Assembly: GCF_029350945.1 (NCBI RefSeq)
Contig: NZ_JARKMS010000002.1
Span: forward strand, 887,376-951,375
Length of the DNA stretch: 64,000 bases
Direction of reading: 5' to 3'
Source: Maribacter huludaoensis
Lineage (GTDB): Bacteria > Bacteroidota > Bacteroidia > Flavobacteriales > Flavobacteriaceae
The position numbers were made by a program, and so were the translations under genes. Every line of letters begins with the position of its first letter. The stretch's first letter is position 1. This document shows, piece after piece, positions 1 through 10,084 of this stretch. The notes beneath the pieces are model-generated. The model ran no database searches. It worked only from the letters and a program-made list of their open reading frames with translations, and was not told the DNA's origin.

Positions 1-2
1 CA

Positions 3-371
3 GAAGAAGGCTATCGTTTTTCATGGCGCGTAATGCTAATGGAAAAATCTGGCTACGCCCAATTTAAAATTGTGGACCAAGAATCTGGTCGGTGGTTTTA
101 TGTGGATAATACTGATTTTATAACTCCGTTTCAAGAAAAACAAATGGCATTTCAGCCAGATTTTATATTGGAATACGCGCATTTTCTAAAAAATCATTTT
201 GAAGAAAACGGTCACAAGAGCGTGCAGGTATTCGTAAATTGCCAAGTTAGTCTTAATGGGCGATTAAGTACAGAATTTATTGATCCCACCATTGATTTGG
301 CAAAAGAAAAAGAATCTTTTTTACATAAAAATTGGATAACACCGTTTAGAGATGAAATTAAAGGAATTTAG
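3..371 (+). CDS. HTTM-domain membrane protein (vitamin K-dependent carboxylase-like), C-terminal part
   Basis: This is the 3' end of a gene that begins before the window. The frame is open from the first complete codon and reads EEGYRFSWRVMLMEKSGYAQ, a stretch typical of the C-terminal part of HTTM/gamma-carboxylase-like proteins in Flavobacteriia. The LNGR and IDPTIDL segments near the end fit the same family. The internal ATG at 33 is not a real start, because the homology runs through it. The last codons overlap the start of the TonB-dependent receptor by 20 bases, so the two genes are probably co-transcribed and translationally coupled. The bacterial function of HTTM proteins is poorly known; the link to iron uptake here comes only from the neighbouring receptor. 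Confidence 0.75.
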   Translation, partial: EEGYRFSWRVMLMEKSGYAQFKIVDQESGRWFYVDNTDFITPFQEKQMAFQPDFILEYAHFLKNHFEENGHKSVQVFVNCQVSLNGRLSTEFIDPTIDLAKEKESFLHKNWITPFRDEIKGI

Positions 372-2823
372 TTATTTGCTTTTATTATTTGTAGCATTTC
401 CAGTATTTGGTCAGTTTAATATTTCTGGGCAAATAACCGATGAAGATGGTACGCCTGTTTCTGATGCAGAATTATATATTAAAGAGCTAGAGCGTTTAGA
501 AACTACAAATTCAGAAGGTTACTACTCGGTAGAAAGTTTGTTGGCAGGTGCCTACACCATTGTTGTTTTTGCCTATGAGTTTGAAATTTTGGAGCAGGAT
601 GTGGTCTTAAACGGTAATACTACTTTTAACGTAACATTGCAGCGGCTTAAAGTAAACAATCTGTCTGAAGTTGTCTTAACACAGAAGAGAGAGGAGGTCT
701 TTACTTTAAAGCAGCTAAAAAAAGTAGAAGGTACTGCAATCTATGCCGGTAAAAAGAGCGAGGTGGTACTTTTAGAAGGTATTACCGGTAACTTAGCGGC
801 CAATAATCCTAGACAGATATATAGCCAAGTAGTAGGTTTGAATATATATGATAATGGCGATGCCGGATTACAGTTAAATATTGGCGGTAGGGGTCTTGAT
901 CCCAATAGAACTGCTAATTTTAATACAAGGCAGAACGGCTATGATATTAGTGCAGATGTTTTAGGGTATCCAGAAAGTTACTATACACCACCGGCAGAAG
1001 CTTTGGAGGAAATTCAGGTAGTGAGGGGGGCGGCTTCCTTGCAATACGGAACACAATTTGGTGGTCTTGTAAACTTTAAGTTCAAGAAGCCTAATCCTAA
1101 TAAAAAAATAGAATGGGTAAGCAGGCAAACGGTAGGGTCTTATGATTTAAAAACTTCGTTCAATAGCCTTAGTGGTACGGTAGGTAAAATAAGTTACTAC
1201 ACTTATTTTAATTATAAAGAGGGCAGTGGTTTTAAACCAAATTCTAATTATAATAGTAGAAATTATTTTGCTCACGTAGGGTATCAGGTTTCTGATAATA
1301 CAAAACTTACCCTTGAGACCACATTTCTTAATTATTTAGCGCAACAGCCAGGTGGTCTAACAGATGCCCAATTTATTGAAGACCCCACTTTTAGTAATAG
1401 GGAGCGAAATTGGTTTGATATTGATTGGAAATTGTACTCCTTACGTCTAGATCATAAAATTTCATCCAAAATGGATTTTAGTTTAAATGTCTTTGGATTA
1501 GATGCTTCTAGAAGCGCACTTGGTTTTCGTACCAATAGGGTATCGCAGCCAGATGATTTGGAAGAACCACGAGAATTGTTAATAGATAATTTTCAGAATT
1601 GGGGTGCAGAAGCTAGGTTGCTTACTAGGTATAAGCTTGGTGATACAGAATCTGCGCTATTGGTTGGTTCTAAAATTTATAGAACAGATAATGATCAAAG
1701 GCAAGGGCCGGGTACAACGGCTGCAAATGCAGACTTTAATTTTGCAGATGATGAATTTCCAAATTATGAAAGACAATCTCAATTTAATTTTCCCAACTCC
1801 AATCTGGCATTCTTTGGTGAAAATATATTCAACATAACTCCCAAATTAACACTAACACCTGGTTTTAGGTTAGAGCATATTAAAACGGAAAGTATTGGTA
1901 GTTATAAGAATATTGTGCTTGATTTGGCTGGTAATCCACTTTTAAATGAAGAAGTGGAAGATAATAGGGAATTTGATAGAAATTTCTTGTTATTAGGTTT
2001 AGGAGCTACTTATAGGTTAAATTCAAGTGTTGAGTTTTACGGAAATATTTCTCAAAACTACAGGTCGGTAACATTTAGCGATATCAGGGTAGTCAACCCT
2101 TCTTTTCAAGTAGATGAAAACATCTCAGATGAAGACGGCTTTACGTCAGATATTGGCTTTCGCGGCAGATATAAAAATGTACTGTCTTATGACGTTAGTG
2201 CGTTCAGTTTGTTGTATGATAATAGATTAGGTGAGATTTTAAAAAGCGAAACACAGACAAATGCCTTGGGCGAAGAAGTAGAAACAGGGAGCATAGTTCG
2301 GTTCAGGGGTAATATTGGTAAAGCTTTTATGTACGGTTTGGAAAGTTTTGCCAATTGGAGCGTTAAAGAAACGTTCTTTTTGGCTAGTGACAAGCTGAAA
2401 CTGAATTATTTCATGAATTTGGCGTTGACCAATTCCGAGTATTTGTCTTCAGAAGAAACCAATGTAGAGGGGAATAAAGTGGAATTTATACCAGATGTAA
2501 ATTTAAAGACCGGTCTTAATTTTGGTTATGGTAACATATTGGGTAGTTTACAATATACGTATTTGTCAAGTCAGTTTACAGATGCTACCAATGCACCTCA
2601 AGATATCAATGATAATCAACGTGGTATTGAGGGGGAAATCCCGGCATATGATATTTTAGATTTTTCGTTGTCGTACACCTATAAAAATTGGAAATTGGAA
2701 ACCGGTATTAACAATGTCTTGGATAATAGTTATTTTACCAGAAGGGCAACTGGTTACCCTGGCCCGGGTATCATACCTTCTGAACCTAGAACCTTTTATG
2801 CAACGTTGCAGTTTAAGCTATAA
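352..2823 (+). CDS. TonB-dependent receptor, FecA-like (ferric siderophore/dicitrate type)
   Basis: An 823-residue outer-membrane receptor. A signal peptide (about residues 1-20, ending VFGQ) is followed by a carboxypeptidase-regulatory-like beta-sandwich (about 22-100, NISGQITDEDGTPVSDAELY). Next comes a plug domain (about 120-245, with LNIGGRGLDPNRTANFNTRQ and VRGAASLQYGTQFGG) and then a 22-strand-type barrel ending in the aromatic FYATLQFKL. The plug wording resembles FecA-like Fe(III)-dicitrate and siderophore receptors. The start overlaps the preceding HTTM gene. There is no SusD partner nearby, which argues against a polysaccharide-utilisation receptor. The substrate is inferred, probably an iron chelate. 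Confidence 0.9.
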   Translation: MKLKEFSYLLLLFVAFPVFGQFNISGQITDEDGTPVSDAELYIKELERLETTNSEGYYSVESLLAGAYTIVVFAYEFEILEQDVVLNGNTTFNVTLQRLKVNNLSEVVLTQKREEVFTLKQLKKVEGTAIYAGKKSEVVLLEGITGNLAANNPRQIYSQVVGLNIYDNGDAGLQLNIGGRGLDPNRTANFNTRQNGYDISADVLGYPESYYTPPAEALEEIQVVRGAASLQYGTQFGGLVNFKFKKPNPNKKIEWVSRQTVGSYDLKTSFNSLSGTVGKISYYTYFNYKEGSGFKPNSNYNSRNYFAHVGYQVSDNTKLTLETTFLNYLAQQPGGLTDAQFIEDPTFSNRERNWFDIDWKLYSLRLDHKISSKMDFSLNVFGLDASRSALGFRTNRVSQPDDLEEPRELLIDNFQNWGAEARLLTRYKLGDTESALLVGSKIYRTDNDQRQGPGTTAANADFNFADDEFPNYERQSQFNFPNSNLAFFGENIFNITPKLTLTPGFRLEHIKTESIGSYKNIVLDLAGNPLLNEEVEDNREFDRNFLLLGLGATYRLNSSVEFYGNISQNYRSVTFSDIRVVNPSFQVDENISDEDGFTSDIGFRGRYKNVLSYDVSAFSLLYDNRLGEILKSETQTNALGEEVETGSIVRFRGNIGKAFMYGLESFANWSVKETFFLASDKLKLNYFMNLALTNSEYLSSEETNVEGNKVEFIPDVNLKTGLNFGYGNILGSLQYTYLSSQFTDATNAPQDINDNQRGIEGEIPAYDILDFSLSYTYKNWKLETGINNVLDNSYFTRRATGYPGPGIIPSEPRTFYATLQFKL

Positions 2824-2935
2824 TTCAATTAATAATTGACATAAATTTCCAGTGATTTATTGTAACAAAAGAAAGACCTGAATATGAAGTGATCATTAAG
2901 GTATTTAGTAAATAAGATATCTTAACTATATTCAC

Positions 2936-2943
2936 TATATTTG
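2936..2943 (+). promoter_or_regulatory. Bacteroidota -7 promoter element for guaB
   Basis: TATATTTG matches the TAnnTTTG -7 consensus of Bacteroidota housekeeping promoters. It would place the transcript start near 2949, about 20 bases before the ATG at 2968. It also overlaps the upstream in-frame TTG at 2941, which rules that codon out as the start. Confidence 0.65.
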
Positions 2944-2967
2944 CACGCAATTAAATCCTTAATTGCT

Positions 2968-4440
2968 ATGCAAGCCCACCAAAATAAAATTCTAGGAGAA
3001 GGTCTAACGTACGATGACGTATTATTAGTACCTGCATATTCTGAAGTGCTTCCAAGAGAAGTAAGTATTCAGACAAAATTCACAAGAAATATTACAATCA
3101 ATGTACCTATCATATCGGCGGCGATGGATACGGTTACCGAATCTAGAATGGCAATTGCCATGGCTCAAGAAGGTGGTATTGGTGTGTTGCACAAGAATAT
3201 GACCATTGAGCAGCAAGCCATGAAAGTGAGAAAGGTTAAGAGAGCCGAAAGCGGAATGATTTTAGATCCGGTTACGCTTCCTTTAGATTCTAAGGTGAAA
3301 GATGCCAAAGCCAATATGAAAGAATTTAGCATTGGTGGTATTCCCATTGTTGATGCAGATGGTAAATTATTAGGTATTGTAACCAATAGGGATCTACGTT
3401 TCGAAAAAAATAATGAAAGACCTATAGCTGAAGTTATGACTTCTGAAAACTTGGTTACCGCCGATGAGGGCACTTCGTTGGCTGAAGCAGAAGATATTTT
3501 ACAACAACATAAAATTGAAAAATTACCGGTAGTTACGAAAGATAATATCTTAGTAGGGTTAATTACTTTTAGAGATATAACGAAGTTGACTCAAAAACCA
3601 ATTGCGAACAAAGATCAGTATGGTCGTTTGCGTGTGGCAGCTGCGCTAGGTGTAACCGCAGATGCAGTTGATAGGGCTGAAGCTTTGGTCAATGCAGGGG
3701 TAGATGCGGTAGTTATAGATACGGCCCATGGTCATACCAAAGGTGTGGTTTCCGTATTACAAGAAGTAAAAAGGAAGTTTCCTGATCTAGATGTTATCGT
3801 GGGTAATATTGCTACGGGCGAGGCTGCCAAGTATCTGGTAGAAGCCGGTGCAGATGCGGTGAAAGTTGGTATTGGTCCAGGTTCTATTTGTACTACTAGA
3901 GTAGTAGCGGGTGTTGGTTTTCCTCAATTTTCTGCAGTTTTGGAAGTTGCAGCGGCCATAAAGGGTTCTGGTGTTCCTGTAATTGCAGATGGTGGTATAC
4001 GTTACACGGGAGATATTCCAAAGGCTATTGCCGCAGGTGCTGATACTGTAATGTTAGGCTCACTATTGGCAGGTACAAAAGAATCTCCTGGAGAAACCAT
4101 TATCTATGAAGGTAGAAAATTTAAGTCTTACCGTGGTATGGGTTCTGTTGAAGCTATGAAGCAGGGTAGTAAGGATCGTTATTTCCAAGATGTTGAAGAT
4201 GATATCAAAAAATTGGTACCGGAGGGTATTGTAGGGCGTGTGCCTTATAAAGGTGAATTATACGAAAGTATTCATCAGTTCATTGGCGGTCTAAAAGCTG
4301 GTATGGGATACTGCGGAGCAAAAGATATTGCTACTTTACAAGATAATGGTAGGTTCGTAAAAATTACGGCAAGCGGTATCAATGAAAGTCACCCGCATGA
4401 TGTTACCATTACAAAAGAAAGTCCTAATTATAGTAGATAA
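2968..4440 (+). CDS. guaB: IMP dehydrogenase
   Basis: Inosine-5'-monophosphate dehydrogenase, 490 residues, the NAD-dependent step from IMP to XMP that commits to guanine nucleotides. The (beta/alpha)8 barrel is interrupted by a CBS pair (about residues 95-205: [41 protein letters not shown]). The active-site loop [13 protein letters not shown] contains the catalytic Cys at about 308. The phosphate-binding GGIRYTGDI and the mobile flap near RGMGSVEAM are present. The in-frame TTG at 2941 lies inside the -7 promoter element, so the ATG at 2968 is preferred. A strong terminator follows. Confidence 0.97.
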   Translation: MQAHQNKILGEGLTYDDVLLVPAYSEVLPREVSIQTKFTRNITINVPIISAAMDTVTESRMAIAMAQEGGIGVLHKNMTIEQQAMKVRKVKRAESGMILDPVTLPLDSKVKDAKANMKEFSIGGIPIVDADGKLLGIVTNRDLRFEKNNERPIAEVMTSENLVTADEGTSLAEAEDILQQHKIEKLPVVTKDNILVGLITFRDITKLTQKPIANKDQYGRLRVAAALGVTADAVDRAEALVNAGVDAVVIDTAHGHTKGVVSVLQEVKRKFPDLDVIVGNIATGEAAKYLVEAGADAVKVGIGPGSICTTRVVAGVGFPQFSAVLEVAAAIKGSGVPVIADGGIRYTGDIPKAIAAGADTVMLGSLLAGTKESPGETIIYEGRKFKSYRGMGSVEAMKQGSKDRYFQDVEDDIKKLVPEGIVGRVPYKGELYESIHQFIGGLKAGMGYCGAKDIATLQDNGRFVKITASGINESHPHDVTITKESPNYSR

Positions 4441-4460
4441 GAAAATTAAGAGTATATATA

Positions 4461-4491
4461 AAAAAAAGAGGTCTTTTAGACCTCTTTTTTT
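4461..4491. terminator. Bidirectional intrinsic terminator
   Basis: A perfect 13-bp stem (A7-GAGGTC paired with GACCTC-T7) with a 5-base loop lies between the convergent guaB and M1 peptidase genes. The A and T tracts allow termination in both directions. Confidence 0.9.
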
Positions 4492-4503
4492 ATGTCTTAA
4501 AAT

Positions 4504-7086
4504 TTAGTTTAAAGAACTATCCACCTGCTTCTGTAAAAGCTGAACTCTTCTTAGATCATCTGAAGCTTGTAAAACTTTAGATTTTAAAGAAGGTTTTAAA
4601 TTAGAATTTTGCTCTAGGAAATTCTCTAAAATTTCATAAGCTTCTGGCGAAGTATAATTACCGACTGTACCACTTAACCAGCGTTTTGGAAAAAAGATAT
4701 CTCCCGTTTTTTGAATTTCATCCAATAGATCAAGGCTTGTTCTTAAATATTCTATAGAAGTGGTTTGATGTAAAGGATGATTTAAATTATTCATTGCAGA
4801 TACTACCCATGATTCTTTAGCTCTATTTTTCTCGAGTTTTAAAGATTCGAAAAATGTATTTTTAGTTTCAATGTCCTTTGATAAGGAAGGGAGTAAAAAT
4901 TGAAATCTATTTAGTTTGTCTTTATTGCTGATAGCTAGCCCCGCTGTTTTTAAGATGTCTTCACTTTCAGGATGTCCGTATAAGGCTAAATCCATAGCTA
5001 ATTCAGTATAATTATCGTTATTTAATTTTAAATTATTAATAGTTATATCCTTCTTCCATATGCCGTATAAATTATTTAATGATTCATTGGTGTAGCCTAA
5101 AGAAGCATATGTGGAGTATAGTGTCTTTTTAATATTGGCAGGTAATTTTTCCTGTAGTTTAGACCATACTTGTTTAGTAATTTCATTTTGATAAAAAAGG
5201 CGTTGTTCGGCAGATAAGTATTTCCAAAAGACAGAACTAGTGTATCTTGAAATGAGATTGATCAATAACTCATTTTTTTCATTATTTAAGCCTTTAACGT
5301 ATAGCTTAATGGCTGCTTCTGGCGTTATAGTGCCATTTAGCATATTCTCATATACATTTATATAAGCGTATCCTCTAGCTACTTGGTCGTTTATGGTCGG
5401 TATAATATCTATATCCCCTTCCTGTATAGGGAATACTCCATATCCTTCAGCATTAGAATTATAAATTATTGAAGTTGGTTTTTGCATACCAACAGCTTCA
5501 TCAAGAACAAACTCATTACCTATCATGTTAATGGTTAACGTTTTTGAATAATTCGGATATAGAAATAACACATCAAAGGTCTGTGGCCATGAATAATCGG
5601 TTTTATCTTCTGCTTTTTGTGATAGTTTAAATGACCTGATTGTATTATTGGAATCATATTCTATAGCATTACTAAAAATGGGTCTACTTGAATTATTTAC
5701 CCAAACATTGCTCCATGCAACAATGTCAGCGGTAGTTTCTTTGTCAAGAATATCAATTAGTTCTCCCCATACGGCATTCTTAAAAGCAAAGGTTTTAATA
5801 TATTCTTGAATACCTATTTTGAACTTTTCCTTGCCTAGTACGGTTTCAAGTTGTCGCATCATTATAGGTGCCTTATTGTAAATAATACTACCATAAAGGG
5901 AGCCTGCGTTGTTGAGGTTTTCTAAATCTTGCCGTATAGAGTTCGTGCCCAATGTTCTATCCTCTCCATAAGCATTAGGGTAGTGAGTGATCATAAAAGC
6001 CAATTGATGATCAATATCTGGAAAAGCGGGATTCATAATTTTATCTGCCATGAAATTGGCAAACACCTCTTTCATCCAAACATCGTTAAACCAATTCATA
6101 GTTACTAAATCGCCAAACCACATATGTGATGTTTCATGGGCAATTAGCTTTGCACGGCTAAGTTTTCTGTTGGCGGTCGCACTCTCATCTATGAAGAGTG
6201 AGCTTTCTCTATATTGAATTGCGCCTACATGTTCCATGCCTCCATATTGAAAACCGGGTATTGTAGCGAAATCCATTTTTTGAAAAGGAAAAGGATATGC
6301 AGTATAGTCCTCTAAAAACGATACGGATTGCTGATGTAAATCAAAAATGGAGTCTAAGCTGTACTTAATTTTAGTGGTATCCGTTTCTCGGAATAATAGG
6401 GTCATGTCCATATTAGCCGGTTTTTGAGTTACAGATTCAAATTTACCCGCTACAAAAGAAAATAGATAGGTACTCATTTGATCAGAAGCACTAAAATTAT
6501 GTTGTGTGTATTCACCTTTCTGAGTTTGCTTTATTTCTTTAGAACCACATAAAACTTTCCAATCATTTGGTGCTGTAATATTCAGCGTATACATACCTTT
6601 TATATTAGGTTGATCAAAACAGGGAAAGAGTGTTCTTGCACGATCAGGCACTAATAAAGTATACAAGTAATCTTCATTTCTATTAAGAGAAAGCTCACCG
6701 GCATCAAACTCAATTATAACGGTGTTATTTCCTTTAATTAAGTAGTCTTCATGTAAAACGATATGTTCATTTATATGAAGAATATCAACTTCAGTTTTAT
6801 TAATGAATACTGATTTTATTTTAGAAGTTTCTTCTTTAAAATCTAAGTAGACTGGTTCTTTAAAATGTTCTAAATCAAAATTTAAAACTAGTTGAGAAGG
6901 TATAGGCGCTTTTTGTTCTTTAGGGATATCAAAACTTAGGTTATAATGCACATTGGATATTTGAGAAGCTCTTTGGGTTGCCATAGCTTCTGATACACCA
7001 GATTCAACTTGTTTTACATTGTCATTTTCGTTAGCGCACGATGTTAAAATGATGACTAAAAAACTAGCGTAAAATAGGTTCTTCAT
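4504..7086 (-). CDS. M1-family aminopeptidase lipoprotein
   Basis: An 860-residue zinc metallopeptidase of the gluzincin M1 family, probably a periplasmic or surface-exposed lipoprotein that trims peptides. The N-terminus has a lipobox (IILTSC, Cys about 17). The zinc site is HETSH at about 317-321, followed 18 residues later by the third ligand Glu (about 340), which is the standard HExxH-18-E spacing. The exopeptidase signature normally written GxMEN reads GGMEH at about 282-286. The C-terminal half is long and helical, as in the ERAP/PepN architecture. It is monocistronic, convergent with guaB, with a shared terminator. Confidence 0.93.
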   Translation of the reverse strand: MKNLFYASFLVIILTSCANENDNVKQVESGVSEAMATQRASQISNVHYNLSFDIPKEQKAPIPSQLVLNFDLEHFKEPVYLDFKEETSKIKSVFINKTEVDILHINEHIVLHEDYLIKGNNTVIIEFDAGELSLNRNEDYLYTLLVPDRARTLFPCFDQPNIKGMYTLNITAPNDWKVLCGSKEIKQTQKGEYTQHNFSASDQMSTYLFSFVAGKFESVTQKPANMDMTLLFRETDTTKIKYSLDSIFDLHQQSVSFLEDYTAYPFPFQKMDFATIPGFQYGGMEHVGAIQYRESSLFIDESATANRKLSRAKLIAHETSHMWFGDLVTMNWFNDVWMKEVFANFMADKIMNPAFPDIDHQLAFMITHYPNAYGEDRTLGTNSIRQDLENLNNAGSLYGSIIYNKAPIMMRQLETVLGKEKFKIGIQEYIKTFAFKNAVWGELIDILDKETTADIVAWSNVWVNNSSRPIFSNAIEYDSNNTIRSFKLSQKAEDKTDYSWPQTFDVLFLYPNYSKTLTINMIGNEFVLDEAVGMQKPTSIIYNSNAEGYGVFPIQEGDIDIIPTINDQVARGYAYINVYENMLNGTITPEAAIKLYVKGLNNEKNELLINLISRYTSSVFWKYLSAEQRLFYQNEITKQVWSKLQEKLPANIKKTLYSTYASLGYTNESLNNLYGIWKKDITINNLKLNNDNYTELAMDLALYGHPESEDILKTAGLAISNKDKLNRFQFLLPSLSKDIETKNTFFESLKLEKNRAKESWVVSAMNNLNHPLHQTTSIEYLRTSLDLLDEIQKTGDIFFPKRWLSGTVGNYTSPEAYEILENFLEQNSNLKPSLKSKVLQASDDLRRVQLLQKQVDSSLN

Positions 7087-7310
7087 AAGTAAGCTTTATC
7101 CGTTACTGTGAATGTACTTTAATGAAGATTACTTTCCAATTTTTGAAGAGTTTAAACCTACATTAAATGGAGGTGCACTTTTTTACTTATTATGATACGG
7201 TAGTATACGATTGATAGTAGTAAACTATTGGCAAGAATAATATTAAGTTTTTTGATAAATAATAATTGATATCTTTTAATTTAAAAAGATATGTGCTCAA
7301 ATTACAGAGC

Positions 7311-7976
7311 TTAGTTATGTAAACATTTGTCGAATTCTTTTACAATTTTCAGCACATCAGATTCATTTAAACCTCTATTTTTTAAGCTCGACACTAAATC
7401 GGGGCAATCAGAAAAATAATGGATGCCGTTTTTACGAAATGATTTTGCAAAGGGCCCTGAATTGTAAAGAATAGAAGCGATGCCTTCATTCTTTCGTTGA
7501 GCGTAATATCTTGTATTATAAACATTATTATTATCAAAAAGATGAACTATACCATGTACACTGTTTACAGGAGATGGTAAATATGCATTGTTATTTTTTT
7601 CAGTTTTTCTTTTAAATAACCTTATTTCGTCACTTTCATAAACAAGCTCAAACAATCTATATTTAGAATCTGATATTTTAACGAATTGATAATCCCATGT
7701 TTTGTTTAGCATGTGATTTTTAATAATAATTTTTTTTACATCAAAATGGCTATAGTTGGTTTTCTTATTTTTAGAACTTTTTTGAAATTTCACCTTTTTT
7801 GAGCTTGTTAGAGCCATATCATCTAAAATAGGTAATATCATTCTTCCTTTTAATGTATCGCCATTTCGTAAAATCAACTCGCCATATTTCCACTCACTTT
7901 GCCATTTTTTTTTGTTTTGACCGTAGACAGAAATTATACTTAATGAAATAAGTTGAATAATCATTAAATACTTCAT
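7311..7976 (-). CDS. Secreted hypothetical protein
   Basis: A 221-residue protein with a clear Sec signal peptide (about 1-19, ending VYGQ). After it comes a basic stretch and the motif GELILRNGDTLKGRM, a wording I associate with uncharacterised exported proteins of Flavobacteriia. There is no lipobox, transmembrane segment after the signal, or catalytic motif that I recognise. The C-terminus has a CPDL motif and an acidic-helical tail that could be a small domain. It stands alone, with 330 bases to the next gene upstream. Function unknown. Confidence 0.7.
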   Translation of the reverse strand: MKYLMIIQLISLSIISVYGQNKKKWQSEWKYGELILRNGDTLKGRMILPILDDMALTSSKKVKFQKSSKNKKTNYSHFDVKKIIIKNHMLNKTWDYQFVKISDSKYRLFELVYESDEIRLFKRKTEKNNNAYLPSPVNSVHGIVHLFDNNNVYNTRYYAQRKNEGIASILYNSGPFAKSFRKNGIHYFSDCPDLVSSLKNRGLNESDVLKIVKEFDKCLHN

Positions 7977-8097
7977 AAAACTTATTTCTCGTTGTTTAAT
8001 AGAATACTAAACTATATCAAATACTTTGATAAAATCTTAGTTTCTTCTGTCAAATATGAGTAGAGTTTTTTACAAAAGAGGGGTAGGTTTTTTATGC

Positions 8098-8634
8098 TTA
8101 TTTACCAGCTTCGCCAGTGTAAGCCTTCCAATCTTTTTCTTTGTAGATATCGCTACCAAAATAGCGTGCAATTTCTAAGAATGGCTCTGGCTTTTGATAA
8201 CCAGGTATTGGAGAAAGCATGTTTAATTCTTCATCCAAAAAAATAGTAGTTGGGTAACTTAGTCTACCTTGCATCAAGGCAGCTGCAAATTCATGGTACC
8301 CCTTTCTTCCTGATGGCACAAATTTATATGTCTTTCCTTTATATTCTATAGGATCCTTGCCTTCTCCATCAAACTTTACCATATAGTAGTTTTCAGCCAT
8401 ATAAGCTGCTACTTCTGGATTTTGAAATGTATCCTTATCCATTTTCTTGCACCAACCACACCAATCTGTGTACACGTCAATGAAGACTTTCTTTGGGTTT
8501 TCATCGGTTGCCGATAACTCTGCAGCTTCATCCCAAGAAATCCAATTTACCTCTTGTGCATAATTTGCGGCCGAAACAAATAGTACGGCTAAAAATAAAA
8601 CTGATTTTGAAAAAGAGAAAGAATACGCCTTCAT
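8098..8634 (-). CDS. Periplasmic thioredoxin-like protein (DUF255/thioredoxin_7 type)
   Basis: A 178-residue exported thioredoxin-fold protein. The signal peptide ends ANYAQ at about 27. The redox motif WCGWCK (Cys about 59 and 62) replaces the usual WCGPC and is typical of the DUF255/thioredoxin_7 group. The cis-Pro segment SYPTTIFLDEE follows at about 127. It probably acts in disulfide exchange in the periplasm. A -7 element lies 34 bases upstream of the start. The partner is not evident from the neighbourhood. Confidence 0.88.
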   Translation of the reverse strand: MKAYSFSFSKSVLFLAVLFVSAANYAQEVNWISWDEAAELSATDENPKKVFIDVYTDWCGWCKKMDKDTFQNPEVAAYMAENYYMVKFDGEGKDPIEYKGKTYKFVPSGRKGYHEFAAALMQGRLSYPTTIFLDEELNMLSPIPGYQKPEPFLEIARYFGSDIYKEKDWKAYTGEAGK

Positions 8635-8667
8635 GGTTTTTTTGAGTGTTTAGTCCAACAATTATAC

Positions 8668-8675
8668 CAAAACTA
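8668..8675 (-). promoter_or_regulatory. -7 promoter element for the thioredoxin-like gene
   Basis: On the minus strand this reads TAGTTTTG, matching TAnnTTTG. The predicted transcript start is about 28 bases before the ATG. Confidence 0.45.
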
Positions 8676-8692
8676 ACGTATTTTGCACAGCT

Positions 8693-9931
8693 TTATTTCA
8701 CTTTGGCAGTTTGTTTAACACTGAACAAATCTTTTACATCAACCTGATTACGAATTAAATCGTCAAAAGTTTCTCTTTCGCGTATAAGAATTGCCTTCCC
8801 TTTATGCCAAAGAACTTCTGGCGGTCTAAATCTTGAATTGTAGTTACTTGCCATTGTAAAGCAATATGCACCTGCATTTTTAAAGCAAAGAATATCACCT
8901 TCGGTTATTTCGTTTATTCTTTTGTTACTGGCAAAGGTATCGGTCTCGCAGATATAACCTACAACAGAGTAATAGCGTTCTCTACCTTTTGGATTAGAGA
9001 TGTTTTTAATGGTATGTGTTGCACCATAAAGCATAGGCCTTATCAAATGGTTGAATCCAGAATCTACACTTGCAAATACGGTTGAAGTGGTTTGTTTTAC
9101 CACATTTACTTTGGCAAGAAATACACCGGCTTCGCTAACTAAAAATTTACCAGGCTCAAAAGCTAAGGTTAAATCTTTGCCATATTCTTTACAAAACTCA
9201 TTAAAACGTGTGCTTAATTTTTTTCCTAGTTCTTCAACATTGGTTTCAATATCACCTTCTTTATAGGGTACTTTAAAACCACTGCCAAAATCAATAAAAT
9301 CCAGGTTTTTAAAATTACGTGCCGTTTCAAATAATATTTCAGATGCATATAAGAATACGTCAATGTCCAAAATATCGCTTCCGGTATGCATGTGTATACC
9401 GTTAATGTTCATTTTGGTCAATTCTACGATTCTTAGAAGATGCGGAATTTGATGAATACTAATACCGAATTTAGAATCTATGTGACCTACGGAAATATTA
9501 GAATTACCGCCTGCCATTACATGTGGATTAATTCTTATACAAACAGGAATGTTTGGATGCTTGCTACCAAATTGCTCTAATATGGATAGGTTGTCTATAT
9601 TTATGCGAACACCCAATTTAGCGGCTTGTTCAATTTCCTCTAAAGAAACTCCATTGGGGGTGAAAATGATAGACTCGGGTTTAAAACCAGCTAATAAACC
9701 TAATTGTACCTCTTGTATAGATACGGTATCCAAGCCACTTCCAAGACTGTTCATCAATCTTAAAATAGTAATATTAGATAGTGCCTTTGCTGCATAATTA
9801 AGTTTCAGTTTCTTAACTGAGCCAAATGCCTTGGTCAATCTATTGAATTGTGAAACTATTTTTTCCGAGTCATAAACATACACCGGATCACCGTAGGTTT
9901 TTGCAATTTGCAATAAATCCTCATTTCTCAT
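8693..9931 (-). CDS. lysA: Diaminopimelate decarboxylase
   Basis: A 412-residue PLP-dependent enzyme that converts meso-diaminopimelate to lysine. It has the fold-type III alanine-racemase-like barrel with the PLP lysine in NYAAKALSN (Lys about 49). HMHTGSD and FGSGFKVPY are the phosphate- and substrate-binding segments. The C-terminal beta domain contains VGYICETDTFA, where the Cys comes from the partner subunit's active site in this family. Length is normal. It is separate from dapD, which is encoded at 50 kb in this window. Confidence 0.95.
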   Translation of the reverse strand: MRNEDLLQIAKTYGDPVYVYDSEKIVSQFNRLTKAFGSVKKLKLNYAAKALSNITILRLMNSLGSGLDTVSIQEVQLGLLAGFKPESIIFTPNGVSLEEIEQAAKLGVRINIDNLSILEQFGSKHPNIPVCIRINPHVMAGGNSNISVGHIDSKFGISIHQIPHLLRIVELTKMNINGIHMHTGSDILDIDVFLYASEILFETARNFKNLDFIDFGSGFKVPYKEGDIETNVEELGKKLSTRFNEFCKEYGKDLTLAFEPGKFLVSEAGVFLAKVNVVKQTTSTVFASVDSGFNHLIRPMLYGATHTIKNISNPKGRERYYSVVGYICETDTFASNKRINEITEGDILCFKNAGAYCFTMASNYNSRFRPPEVLWHKGKAILIRERETFDDLIRNQVDVKDLFSVKQTAKVK

Positions 9932-9975
9932 GCTATCTATTTTTTTGCTAAAATACTTTTCTAAATCTTTAAGAA

Positions 9976-9983
9976 CAAAAATA
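9976..9983 (-). promoter_or_regulatory. -7 promoter element for lysA
   Basis: The minus strand reads TATTTTTG, matching TAnnTTTG, and would give a leader of roughly 40 bases before lysA. No riboswitch-like structure was recognised in the leader. Confidence 0.4.
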
Positions 9984-10084
9984 ATAACATAAATACAATA
10001 AAAATAACAAATTGTGATATATGGAACAATTGCTTCGTAGTATTAATTTTTGGTGCTCAATAAACCTCTTTGTACATTTAGCAC

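Noticed and set aside
7269-7292. AT-only hairpin after the secreted hypothetical gene
   Set aside because: The stem is ATATCTTTT/AAAAGATAT with almost no GC and no T tail in the direction of transcription.
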